A stretch of DNA of 64,000 nucleotides from Cannabis sativa (Eukaryota; Streptophyta; Magnoliopsida; Rosales; Cannabaceae), in the NCBI RefSeq assembly GCF_029168945.1, contig NC_083602.1, forward strand, positions 43,337,442 through 43,401,441. Reading direction: 5' to 3'. Numbering within the stretch: the stretch's first letter is position 1; every line of letters begins with the position of its first letter. This document shows, piece after piece, positions 12,077 to 23,153 of this stretch. The notes beneath the pieces were generated by a model. The model was not told the origin of the DNA and ran no database searches. It worked only from the letters and a program-made list of their open reading frames with translations. A program made the translations under genes and the position numbers.

Positions 12077-13957
12077 CTGGGTGTTGGAAATTATTTTACC
12101 AGGATCTTAGATCTACTCACAAGTATGTTTATTAACATCCTAAATAAGAACTTTCTAAAACGGTAAATTAAACACATATAAAGTTTAAGAAACCTTACAT
12201 TGGGTGCAGCGGAATTAAATGACTCCTTCCGTTCAGATCTCTAACCCTTGAATCCTTTCTGTAGCAGAGTATTATCAAGATCTGAACCTGGATCTCTTTC
12301 TCTGAATCCTTGATGCTGAATCTCCTTTGCTGATGATCTTTCTTCACGATCTTCCTCACTATGATTGAGGTATTGCTTGATGTGTGTTGGGACTACTCTA
12401 ATCACTAAGGTAATTTCGAAATTCAAAGGAAGAAGCAAGAGAGAGAGTGGAGGCTAGTTTTTTCTGATTCCGAAAGTGTGTTTTTCCTGAAGCCTTCACT
12501 ATCTATTTATAGCATTCCACTAGGGTTAGATTTGAATTATATGGCATTAAAATAAGGAGAAAATCAACTTAAAAAACTACAATAGGTGGCCGGCCATGGC
12601 ATTATGGATTGGGCCTTGCTTTTTGCAGTTTTGCAATTTTAACACCTTTTGTATCTGATTTTCTCAAAAATTCCAATTTCCTAATTCAACCATTTAAATG
12701 CCAATTCTAACTACTTAATAACTATAAATAATTATTAAATAATATTGTCATTAATCATATTTATTAATTGAACCATACAAAGTATCATAATTAACAAATA
12801 TGCCCCTATTAACTCTTTCTTTACAATTTCGCCCTTACTTAGTGAAAATTTCACAAATAGACATAGTCTAACTTGTGAATTATAATTGATTAATCAAAAC
12901 CAATTACATGAGTCTTACAAACAATATTATCTCAACTAGTGGGGGGACCATGGGTCTATATAATCGAGCTTCCAATAAGTAGATCAAGAATTTAGCACTA
13001 AAGTTCACTAACTTATTAATTCTTCGTTGAATCCACGCATAGAACTTAGAATTGCACTCTCAGTATATAGAATGCTCTATATGTTCCACCACATAGACAC
13101 ATCATTAGTTATCCATTGTTATAATCCTAATTTGATCAATGATCCTCTATATGAATGATCTACACAGTAAAGGGATTAAATTACCGTAACACCCTACTAT
13201 GTATTTTATCCTTAAAACACTTGACCCCGTATAAATGATATTTCAGCTTATGTGAAATGAGTAATCCACCATTTATGTTCGTTTGGTCAAGCTCGAAGGA
13301 GATCATCCTTTGCTTACTATTCGCCAGATAGAAGCTATAGATTCCATGTTTATGATAGCGCTCCCACTCAATTGCACTACCGTGTTCCCGAAATGTACGT
13401 ATCACCCTGACCTAAAAGTAGGCTTAACTAACAAATCAAAGAACACGAATAGCCTTTCAAGATTGAGCCTAAACATAACAGGATTAAGATCATTTTATCT
13501 AGGATCAACTTGGCGATATTGACTTGAATAGATTTTACGATAAGTTTAATTAAATCTAAGTCAAAGTTCAATATCGGTCCCTTCCGATGCATACTCCATG
13601 CATCCAACCTGAGCTTTACTTTAACCAATGTTCTGGAAAGAACATAGTATTTCTCCAAATACAAGAAAACTCTTGTTGTAGATTATCATATCAATAAAAC
13701 CCTGTGTCTGTTAAATCTAGGAAACTTTATTCACATAGTCATGTTTACTTTCCAATGTGATGACAGCACAATAAACATGATCAAGTATGTGAAAAGGGTT
13801 TAAGATGAATTTATAAATCAATTAGACAAGCAATTGATAAAGTGAACCAAAACATACACAAATGAATGAAAAATACTTCTGTTTCTTTATTGATGTTGAA
13901 TAAAATAGATTACATTGAAATGAAGTTTTATTTAGGGCATCAAAACCTAACACTGGG
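12077..13957 (-). repeat. Solo copia LTR with 5 bp target duplication
   Basis: The LTR occupies 12082-13952 in minus orientation. On the plus strand it starts TGTTGGAAATTATTTTACC and ends CAAAACCTAACA. It is flanked by CTGGG at 12077-12081 and again at 13953-13957, a clean 5 bp target duplication. No internal sequence or PBS adjoins it, so it is a solo LTR left after recombination between two LTRs. It interrupts the GC-rich patch of the element B leader, so it inserted after B. Confidence 0.85.
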
Positions 13958-14260
13958 AGGCTGCAAGCAGCCCTTCCGCGCGCGTGGGAAGAGTGATCAC
14001 CACCCCGATTTTTCCCGATTTTCAAAAATTCATAACTAATTCAAATAAAATCGAAATCGAGTTCTGTAAAAAAGTAAATTGCTTAAAATTTTCCAAACTA
14101 TCCAATAAAAATAATTTCAGAAACAGAAAATCAATTATATTTCCAGAATTCACAAACATCAATCAAACATCAATATGACACACAAAAACAATATGATACC
14201 ATCCAAATCACAAACAAATCGTTTTAAGTCCAAATTTCTTGCAAGCAAATCAATTACCAT

Positions 14261-14273
14261 GGCTCTGATACCA
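14261..14273 (-). other. Primer binding site of element B
   Basis: GGCTCTGATACCA on the plus strand is TGGTATCAGAGCC on the minus strand, complementary to the 3' end of plant initiator tRNA-Met. It lies two bases from the LTR end at 14276, the standard place for minus-strand priming. Confidence 0.85.
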
Positions 14274-14275
14274 AT

Positions 14276-15532
14276 TGTTGGAATTTATTTTACCAGAATC
14301 TTAGATCTACTCACAAGTATGTTGATTTAACAACCTAAATATGAACTTCTAAAACGATAAATAAAACACATAAAAAGTTAAGAAACCTTACAGTGGGTGC
14401 AGCGGAATAATATGTCTCCTTCCACTCAGATCTCTAACCCTTGAGATGGATGTGATCCTTCACAGTCTTCCAATCTATGATTGAGGTACTGCTTGTTGTG
14501 TGTGGGCAATACTCTCTCACTAGGGATCTCGAAATTCTCTCTCTTTTGCACTGTGTATTTCGTGTATGATAGCATGCAAGAGGAAGAGAGGAGGGCTGCT
14601 CTAGATAGGGAAAAGGAGGGCTGAACATTCCAAAATAAACAGTTTCCTTAATTACAGAGTAATTGATTAACTCCCTTATTTTGCGTGATCCACCACTTTC
14701 CATTTATAGATAACGTCTAGGTTTAGGTCAGCAATTACTTGGCAATTAAAAAATTGAAAATAATAATTGGGAAACACAAAGAAGTGGCGGGCCATGGTGT
14801 GACTGGGCCTCACTTGGGTTTTGCAGTTTCCACAATTTTATTTATATTTTCCCAAAAATGCCAATTTTCCAATTCTAACCATTTAAATGCCAAAAATAAT
14901 TATTTAATAACTAAAATAGATTATTAAATAATATTGTCATTTAATATAATTATTAATTAGACATGTAGAGTCTCTTAATTAATAAATAAACCTAAAATCC
15001 ATTTTCTTTACGATTTCATCCCTACTTAGTGAGAATTCACAAATTAGACTTAGTCTAACTTTTAGAATTATCATTGACTAATCAATTATTGAGTCTTACA
15101 AACAATATGGTCTCAACTAGAATGGGGTCCATGGATCTATATTGTTGAGCTTTCAATAAGTTGAACCTAATTTACCAAGTAAATCCCTAACTTATTAATT
15201 CCTTATTGAATCCACTCTTAGAACTTGGAATAGCACTCTCAGACTTATATAGAACATTCTATATGTTCCACGATATAGATATGCTATCTCATTTAACCAT
15301 TGTTATAATCTTAATGTTATCAAAGATCCTCTATATAGATATTTACATCGAGATGGGATAAATTGATCGTTTTCACCCCTCAATGTATTTGGCCCCTTAA
15401 AACACTTAGCTACCTATAAATGATGTTTTAGTGATCTAAGATATAGTCACTGAAACAAGAGCTCATCCATTTACTTCTATTTAACTAAGCTTTGACTTCT
15501 GTACACCAGTAGAAGCTATAGATGTTGGGTTT
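14276..15532 (-). repeat. Partial 5' LTR of element B
   Basis: On the plus strand it starts TGTTGGAATTTATTTTACC, the inverted LTR end. It carries the sibling TATA region (inverted) and stops inside the LTR at 15532, where a plus-strand LTR begins. About 600 bp of its U3 is absent and is not found beyond the neighbouring LTR, so the far end was lost in a rearrangement. Confidence 0.75.
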
Positions 15533-17434
15533 TATGCCCTAAATAAAACCCTTTACAATCTGATTAGTTATCAATATAAGAAATTTGAAGTGATTTATGT
15601 TTGCATGAATTTTACATGCTAATGGTTTAATATGTTCATTACATTTATACATAAAATCAATTAAATCCAGATCATATGTTTATTCACAATTGCAGTATCG
15701 TCAACACAGTGGAATGTGATTGTGATCATATGATTCAAAAGACTATGTCCCTGTTTCATCAGTATTTTGGATTTACACTAATGTGATAATCATCGATGAT
15801 GTGTACTTACACTTGGAGTAAGTGTTACGTTCTTTCGAGGACATTGGTAAAGTATACAAGTTTCGAATGTATGGAGTATACATTGGACTGCACCGATATT
15901 GCATCTTAGTTAAGATATTATAAACTTACTGTTGTATCTTTCCAAGTCAATATCACTAGTTGATCTTAAGATTAAAAGAATCTAAATCCTGATATGCTTA
16001 GGCTCAACTCAGGAGTACTATTCATGTTCTTTGATTTATTAGTTAAGCCTACTTTTGGGTCAGGGCGATACGTATATTTTAGGAACATGATAGTATGATT
16101 GAGTGGGAGTGCTGAACATAAATATGGAATCTATAGCTTCTACTGGTGTATAGAAGTCAAGTGATGATTCCCTTCGAGCTTAGTTAAATAGAATTAAATG
16201 GATGAGCTCTTGTTTAAGTGACTAATGCTTAGATCACTAAACATCATTTACAGGTAGGTAAGTGTTTTAAGGGGCAAAATACATTGAGGGGTGAGAACGG
16301 TAAAATTATCCCATCTCGATGTAGATCATCTATATAGAGGATCTTTGATCACAATAAGATTATAACAATGGTTAAATGAGATAGCATATCTATATCGTGG
16401 AACATATAGAATGCTCTATATAAGTCTGAGAGTGCAATTCCAAGTTCTAAGAGTGGATTCAACGAAGAATTAATAAGTAGGAATCTACCTAGTAAATTCG
16501 GTTCACTTATTGGAAGCTCAGCATATAGATCCATGGTCCTCATTCTAGTTGAGACTATACTGCTGGTAAGACTCAATAATTGATTCGTGATTAATCAATT
16601 ATAATTCTAAAAGTTAGACTATGTCTAATTTGTGAATTTTCACTAAGCAGGGGTGAAATCGTAAAGAAAAGAGATTCTAGGTTTATTTATTAATTAAGAG
16701 ACTCTATATGTCTAATTAATAATTATATTAAATGACAATATTATTTAATAATCTATTTTAGTTATTAAATAATTAGTTTTGGCATTTAAATGGTTAGAAT
16801 TGGAAAATTGGCATTTTTGGAAAAATAGAAATAAAATTGTGGAAACTGCAAAATCCAAGTGAGGCCCAATCACACCCATGGCTGGCCACTTGTGTGTGTA
16901 TTTCCCAATTATTATTTTCAATTTTAATGCCAAATTAATTACTAACCTAAACCTAGCAGTTATCTATAAATGGAAAGTGATGGCTCACACCAAATAAGGC
17001 AATTAAGCAATTACTCAGTAATTCAGGAAACTGCCTCTTTCAGAAAGTTCAGCTTTCCTTTTCTCTATATATAGCCGCCCATCTCTTCTTCTTCAATGAT
17101 CACAACACACAAGAAAGATACAATTTCGAAATACTTAGTGAGAGAGTAGTGCCCACACACGGTAAACAGTACCTCAATCATAGATTGGAAGACTGTGAAA
17201 GATCAAATCCAAGTGAAGGACATTCGGACTCAGATCTTGATTATACTCTGCAACAGAAAGGAATCAAGGGTTAGAGATCTGAGTGGAAGGAGACATATTA
17301 TTCCGCTGCACCCACTGTAAGGTTTCTCATACTTTATGTGTGTTTACTTATTATCGTTTTAGAAGTTCACATTTAGGTTGTTAATCAACATACTTATGAG
17401 TAGATCTAAGATCCTGGTAAAATTTATTCCAACA
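15533..17434 (+). repeat. Full-length copia LTR, plus orientation (1902 bp)
   Basis: It starts TGTTGGGTTTTATGCCC and ends AATTTATTCCAACA. It is close to the LTR at 5817-7727 in content and length. The flanks (ATAGA and TTTAT) do not form a target duplication. It is wedged between the broken end of the element B LTR and the last 87 bp of the element C 5' LTR. A GTAAGG word lies at 17317-17322, as in element A. It may be a solo LTR in rearranged flanks, or a product of unequal recombination between B and C LTRs. Confidence 0.8.
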
Positions 17435-17523
17435 TTTATTTCATTATTTTAGAATTTATATTAGGATGTTAATGAAACATACATGGTAGCATATCTAGAT
17501 CCTGGTAAAATATTTCCAACAAC

Positions 17524-17536
17524 TGGTATCAGAGCC
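17524..17536 (+). other. Primer binding site of element C
   Basis: TGGTATCAGAGCC, complementary to initiator tRNA-Met, lies two bases after the LTR end at 17521. It is identical to the site of element B. Confidence 0.88.
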
Positions 17537-18471
17537 ATGGTAATGATTTAATTTCATGAAATATGAATTAAAACGATGATATGTGTTGATTTGGATGGTT
17601 TCATGTGGTTTATGTGTTAGTTGATGAATGTATGTGTTGAACAGAACCTTTTTCCATGGAAAATATTTTTTCTGTTTCTGAAAATATTTTATTTGGATTC
17701 CTTGTGTAAAATTAAGCATTTTTGTTTTTTACGGAACTCGATTTTGATAAAAATTGAGAAAGTTATGATTTTTTGAAAATTCGGGTTTCATGGTGTCGAG
17801 TGGGTGCTCGTGAGCACCAGGCACTCGGACAAGGAAGCCCATCCGCCTCGGTCACGCACCCTGCTGTCCGCCCACGATCACCCTGCTGGCACCGAGGTTT
17901 CTCGCCCAACTCCTCACGATCCGCGCGCGGAAGGCTGTTTTGCAGCCTCTTGAGGCTGCACCTGCAGCCTACTGGGCTGCCAAACCTCAAAATTCGATTT
18001 TTTCTAATTTTAAAACCCCAAATTAAAATAAAATACTATTTTTAAATATATTTGAACTTAAATATCATATTTCAAATTAATAATATTTATTTTTAGTAAA
18101 TATTATTAATTTTGATATTTTGAGGTTTAAATTTAAAAATTAATTATTTTAATTTTTTAAATTATAGTCAGATTTAAAAATTTGTTAATTTCTTTAATAT
18201 TTATATATTATTTAATTATAAGATTAGATATTTTGATATTTAACATATTTTAAATTAAAAGATAACTTTATCTTTTTATTTAAAATATGATATTAAAATT
18301 ATCTTATATGACAAATTAAATAATTAATAAATTTAAAATTAACCTAGATATTTTTATAGATATTTTAACCATAATATTTTCAAATTCAAAAGTTTGTTAT
18401 TTTGTTAAATATTTAATTATTTATAAATTATAAGTTTAAAAATGATATTTTACTATTTTATATCATTTCTA
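17537..18471 (+). other. Leader of element C with GC-rich patch
   Basis: The leader is non-coding. It contains an unusually GC-rich patch at about 17790-17990 inside AT-rich DNA. Within it, TGCAGCCTCTTGAGGCTGCA (17941-17960) is a perfect 9 bp inverted repeat with a TT centre. Element B carries a related patch inverted at 13953-14010 and 12000-12081. Such a patch close behind the PBS is where retroelements often keep dimerisation or packaging signals; that role is an inference here. After 18000 the sequence is AT-rich without features. Confidence 0.5.
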
Positions 18472-18539
18472 GAAGGTGTGCAAGTATTCCTTTTCGTACT
18501 ATTTATTTAATCTAAATTATCAACTCTCTCAAATCTTGA

Positions 18540-19333
18540 TTGTTATGCGTGTTTTTTCAGATTTTTGATTTGTATAAGCTCGGGTCTTTAGAACACAGTG
18601 ATGAATTGCTAGCTTTAGCAGCTGGCTCTGATCTCGTTGTGTATTCATATCCGGCATGTATAGTGAATGGAGTTCGATTTGTTGTACACAGTCGAGATAA
18701 AGACCGTAATACTCAAAATAGTGGGTGTCCGTTGCAGGGACAGAAGGTTTTGATTATTTTGGGCAACTTGAAGAAATATTGCATTTGTCCTTTAGTGGTG
18801 CATATTCAGTTGTATTATTTCGGTGTAAGTGGTTCAACACAGATCCGAGAAAGAAAAAAATCATTATCGAAAATAATATCACTAGCATAAATGTTAGTGG
18901 TGTATGGTACAAAGATGATCCATACATTCTTGCCAGTCAAGCTAAGCAAGTTTTCTTTGTGGATGATCTAGTTAGAGGTCGTAATTGGAGAGTTGTTCAT
19001 AATGTCCATCACGGCCAAGTTTGGGAAAATATTTTGGATGCTTCTAATGAGACAGATGATGTTGATGTTGTACATGACACAAACTCATCAAATTTTACAC
19101 TATCAGTGGAATTGGGGGAGTTGAATGTCCAACGAACTAATGATTCTCCAACAATTGTAGATGTCCCTCAAAGTTCTGAGATGGTTGCAAATGTTGATGA
19201 TAGTAGGGATGATGAAGATGAAGAAATTGCAGAAGACCTGGAGGATGATTTGCTTATTGATCATCTTGAAGATGAAATTGAAGAAGCGCCCGCAACAAAT
19301 TTGCATTTCATTAGTGATGATGATTGTGAATAA
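18540..19333 (+). pseudogene. tnp2: CACTA tnp2 transposase, C-terminal part (DUF4216)
   Basis: An acceptor (TTTTTTCAG) precedes a coding stretch reading IFDLYKLGSLEHSDELLALA, then YPACIVNGVRFVVHSRDKDR, NTQNSG and, in the next frame, GTEGFDYFGQLEEILHLSF and GVWYKDDPYILASQAKQVFF. These are hallmarks of the DUF4216 domain at the C terminus of tnp2, which lies behind the catalytic core. The frame shifts by one base at about 18722. The end is strongly acidic (DDEDEEIAEDLEDDLLIDHL) and stops at 19333. The catalytic N-terminal part is missing, cut at the left border of the CACTA remnant, so this copy cannot mobilise anything. The section from about 19045 is repeated at 27980 and 36909. Confidence 0.8.
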
Positions 19334-19491
19334 TGGATTTTAGTGCTGTTTGTATTGATGACTAGTTATATTTTTTTAATCCTTTTGTCTCAACAAATTA
19401 TTGTAAAAGAACAAATATAAGAGTTAATGAGTTGTTCGTATTCTCTTAAGTAAGGACTCATATAATTTTATTATTCTATTTTTAGCATAAA

Positions 19492-21005
19492 ATGTCAGCA
19501 GATGTTGCTAACTCTCACGGTGGAGATGGTGGCGGGGATGACCCATTAAATGCTACTAGGGTACCGACTGCGTGCGAGGCTTCAGGTATTTTTGTTATTT
19601 TTCTATCTAAGTGTTTAATTTTTTAATTCAACTATTCACACATATACATTTTTTATGACAACATAGGTGGTGACGCGAGAAAAGGCCGTGGGAGGAATGT
19701 TTTAGTAAAGTTAGAAGAGAGAAGAAAAAACTCTACTGGCCCGTTGCCATTAGAACTTGACAGTGTGTCGAACAAAATAGTAGGCTTGGAGAGTAAAGCT
19801 TTTCCTCGATTGGTAGGGCGAGAGGTTGCACTGCATGTGCCTGGACATCATCCAAGCTGGGCAAATGTCCCGGAGCAGTACGAACACCTCATCTTAACCA
19901 AGCTTCGGGTAAATTATTATTAATTTATCTACACTAATAAATGTGATTATTACCATGTTATTTTAATTTTTTTTTTTTTGTCATATGCAGCATTATTACC
20001 AGTTGGACAGTCATCCAAAGTTAGTAGCTATTTCGATAGCTGAGATGGCCAAGAAGTACAAAACAAGAAAGAATATTAGATTGCAACACTTCAGAGAATA
20101 TTACAAAAACCCAGAAGACTTTGAAAATGTAGTGAAGAACCCTCCCAATGAACTTAATGAAGACCAATGGCGACTAATATGTGAATTGTTCACAACTTTC
20201 GATTTCATTCAAAGGTCGAAGCAAAACTCTATCAATCGACAGAAGATGAAATTCTCTTCAACAACAGGGTCGGTAACTAGGGCTGAGATTCTTCGTCAAA
20301 AAGTAAGTTAATATATTAAATTTCTATTTTACAAAGTTTACTTTAAATATAATTTTCTAACAAGTTATATTTATCAGCAAGGAAAGGGTTACATTGAGAC
20401 TTGGAAAGAATGTCATACTAAGAAAGACACCAACACCTTCATCAATGAGGCTGCCAAAAATAAATATGTAAGATATATAAAATAATAACTTTTAAATATT
20501 TTCAAATAATTGTAACTTTGCTTGATTTCTAACTTATTTATATTATAGGAAGAGATGTTGACAACTCAAAATAGTGCTCGTGAATCTTCACAAGTTTCAG
20601 AACTTGAGATTCTTCGGAAAACACTTGGAGAGAGGCGTGGCCATCAACGAGGAGTGGGTCGCAAGTTGAAAGGCCAATCATCAGGACGATGCTCACAACC
20701 TGCAACTGCTGATCAACCGGACTTACGGGAAACAGTTGTTGAGTTACAGAAACAAATACAGACGTTGACTCAACAAATGTCACGTGAACGTCGGGAACCA
20801 ATGGATGTTGAGATGAATGATGCAGCTCCAACCCAACCCATACGTCCTCAACCGTCTCGCTCTCAAATGGGTTTTAACGCAATGGGTTTTCAGCAGCCGC
20901 ATCAGACTCCTACTTCGTTTCAAAGAATCGCTACAACAACGAAATCTTGTTCCTTCGCCTGGAATGTTAAGTCCTGAGCAATTTCACAGTCAAATGTACC
21001 AGTCA
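19492..21005 (+). pseudogene. CACTA TNP1-like gene, copy 1 (Transposase_24 family), cut by gypsy LTR
   Basis: Five exons with consensus splice sites can be read: 19492-19585, 19677-19918, 19991-20302, 20378-20467 and from 20549. The product starts MSADVANSHGGDGGGDD. It has a basic region (DARKGRGRN), then the plant transposase (Ptta/En/Spm) core (HPSWANVPEQYEHLI, NEDQWRLICELFTTFDF, ETWKECHTKKDTNTFINEAA), followed by a glutamine-rich coiled-coil tail (ETVVELQKQIQTLTQQM). Proteins of this type are thought to bind subterminal repeats and assist tnp2. In this copy about 60 bases near 20918-20945 differ from the other copies at three CAG/CTG sites, which shifts the frame and creates a stop at 20975-20977. 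The gypsy LTR interrupts the last exon at 21006. Confidence 0.8.
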
Positions 21006-23139
21006 TGTAACACCCTAACTACCTTAGGCGTATCACGTGATTTTTAAACATACTGTGCAGCTCGTTGCTAATCAACGAGGTTTATGGAAAAACGTGATTA
21101 ATTAAAATTTTGCTTTTTTGATTAAACTTGTAAAACATATTATAAAAGACTCGGGATCCCGATTATAAAAATATTTACAAAAGTTTCACTGTTTAACTTT
21201 TTACATCAAAATAAAAGTCGTCTAACGACAGTTACAAAAATCTCAGCCTTGCTGTCCCGAGGATCGTACGCTCCAGGCCTAACCGCCCCGACATGTACAA
21301 TCTCATAAGCTCGCTCACGGTCCATCAGCAACAGCCTTGCCTTTACCTACACATGAACATAAACTGTGAGTCGACAGACTCAGTAAGAAAAGCATAATAA
21401 TATCATACATAACTAACCGCCGTGTCCAACACGATACCGAGTCCCGCCATCGCCATGTCCAACATGGTACTGAGCCACTACTGCCATGTCCAACATGGTA
21501 CCGAGTTTTGAACGTTCAGGGGACGGTACTATTGACAAGTATCCTCCTGATCGGTCGAACCGGTCATACTCCGGCTGCTGGTCATACTCCAGCCTGTACC
21601 GACGTGACAGGGTTGGATGGTTCGAAGCCTAAATACATAACTAATGTAATCTAGCAGGCTTCCTACATGCACGCTAAACATGTAATCTACATATGCATAC
21701 TGTTATACTAATCTTACCGGATTCCGATTTCGTGTGTGCCGTCAACCTGACTGGAACTGAAGCTGAGTGGCGGATTACTGGCTCCTAAACCATAAAAATC
21801 ACAACGCTATAAGTGACACGCTAAATCACTTCCCGGGGACTAAAACTTGGAACTAAAAGTTTCCCTATCGATAAAAAGCATGGCAATACCCCTAAAAACC
21901 TAAAAACGAGGAAAACTAGGGTTCGGAAAAATTCCCCAACCGGCAGACCGGTTGCCCAACCGGAATTCCGGTTCTGGGAATTTCTGAACCCCCATCCGGA
22001 ATTCCGGATGCACAAACCGGAATTGGTTCCTCGCAGGCAGCCAACTAAAAATCTCATAACTCGACCAATTCAACCCCAATTGGTCCCAAACTTTCCAGAC
22101 CTGTTCTAAACTATCCCTAGAACAAATCCAAAGCCTCAAAACCACCCAGAAAGCACATACACAAAAATCACCATTGGAGCTCAAGCTTTGAGTTCCAAAC
22201 TCAAGCTTGAGCAAATCCACCTAACATGCATCCAAACCTATTTAATCCTACTCAAATAAGCATAATATCACCTCTGAAAACATACAAGAACACCCAGCAA
22301 TTCACAGAAACAAAATGAACCATTTCTTTCCAAATTCATAACTTTTTCACATAAAAACTAAAAGCTTGAACAACCTAACTAATCATGCTTCAAACAACCC
22401 AATTTAACTTCAATTAGCATGCTTTAATCCACATAAATCAACAACAAAAATCACAGCAGCAACATAATCAAAATCATGCATGCATTTCATCCAATTTCAT
22501 AAAAATCTCAAGAAAACTAATTAGAAAAAAGCAAGACAAGACTTACCTTGATTAGAGACACACAACAAGCTGAAATCTACTAGAAATTGAAGAGGAAAAA
22601 TCACCCTAGAAGCTGCCTCAAATGGCCGAAAAGAGAGAGAGAGAGTTGAGAGAGTTTCCTTTGATAAAATGTAATTTTTTTCTAAGTTTGGGAAAAAATG
22701 AATAAAAGCTATAACATTTCATTATATTCAGCCAACAATTAAACACTTAAGCATTTAAATTTTCAAATAAGAAGCTCACATAAGACAAAACACTAATGGG
22801 GCAAAAAGACCATTTTGCCCCTCCACCATAAAATCACAAAAATCATACTAAAGGGGTATTTTTGGGAAATTCTAAATTCCCGGCCATTCCCGACATTCCC
22901 AATGTCTAAAACCCGTCCCCAAATTACTAACATACTAAGTTGTGATTTCTACTGAGCCAAACGCCGAGTTCCAAAATACCGGACACCGGAAATGCGAAAT
23001 ATAAAAACTGCTGATGACATAATCATGCATCTCTGAATTCCATAAATAACAGTAATAAATTATTTAAATAGCTATAAATAATTTAATAATTTAAACATAA
23101 ACAACTGCTAATTTCCAAATTAACTAAGCGGGCTTTACA
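21006..23139 (-). repeat. Ty3/gypsy LTR, unit 1 (3' LTR, 2134 bp)
   Basis: On the plus strand it starts TGTAACACCCTAACTACC and ends GCGGGCTTTACA. It is preceded by AGTCA (21001-21005), the target site. On the right it abuts ACTATCCCCCCCTT, the inverse of a polypurine tract, so it is the 3' LTR of the minus-strand element. It holds three small hairpins with a TCCAA loop (21421-21498) and a cluster of CCGGAATTCCGG palindromes (21958-22030). No right-hand target duplication follows, because the element continues into pol. Confidence 0.88.
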
Positions 23140-23153
23140 ACTATCCCCCCCTT
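23140..23153 (-). other. Polypurine tract of the gypsy element, unit 1
   Basis: The minus strand reads AAGGGGGGGATAGT directly before the LTR start TGTAAAGCCC. The same tract is present at 32073-32086. It primes plus-strand synthesis in LTR retroelements. It also encodes part of the last codons of the polyprotein frame (...LLRGG). Confidence 0.75.

Larger units (their letters stand above)
8978..15532 (-). mobile_element. Inverted copia element B: leader, PBS and partial 5' LTR
   Basis: Read on the minus strand, it runs from a partial 5' LTR (15532-14276) through the PBS (14273-14261), a GC-rich patch (14010-13953), a nested solo LTR (13952-12082) and an AT-rich leader to the conserved hairpin module (about 9310-9000). 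It is cut off at 8978, before the position where gag would start. No coding part remains. Its leader is the reverse complement of the leader of element A, so 1-3080 and 8978-11950 form diverged inverted arms. Confidence 0.7.

Noticed and set aside
14261..14273. tRNA gene
   Set aside because: Only the 13 bp complementary to the tRNA 3' end is present, as a primer binding site; no cloverleaf surrounds it.
17773..18045. Open frames on both strands in the GC-rich patch
   Set aside because: GC-rich composition lowers stop frequency. The patch lies between PBS and gag of element C, and the related patch in element B is not open in the same way.
18469..18471. TCT as the left target duplication of the CACTA element, matching TCT at 42160-42162
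   Set aside because: The left terminal repeat is missing, and a 3 bp match is expected by chance once in 64.
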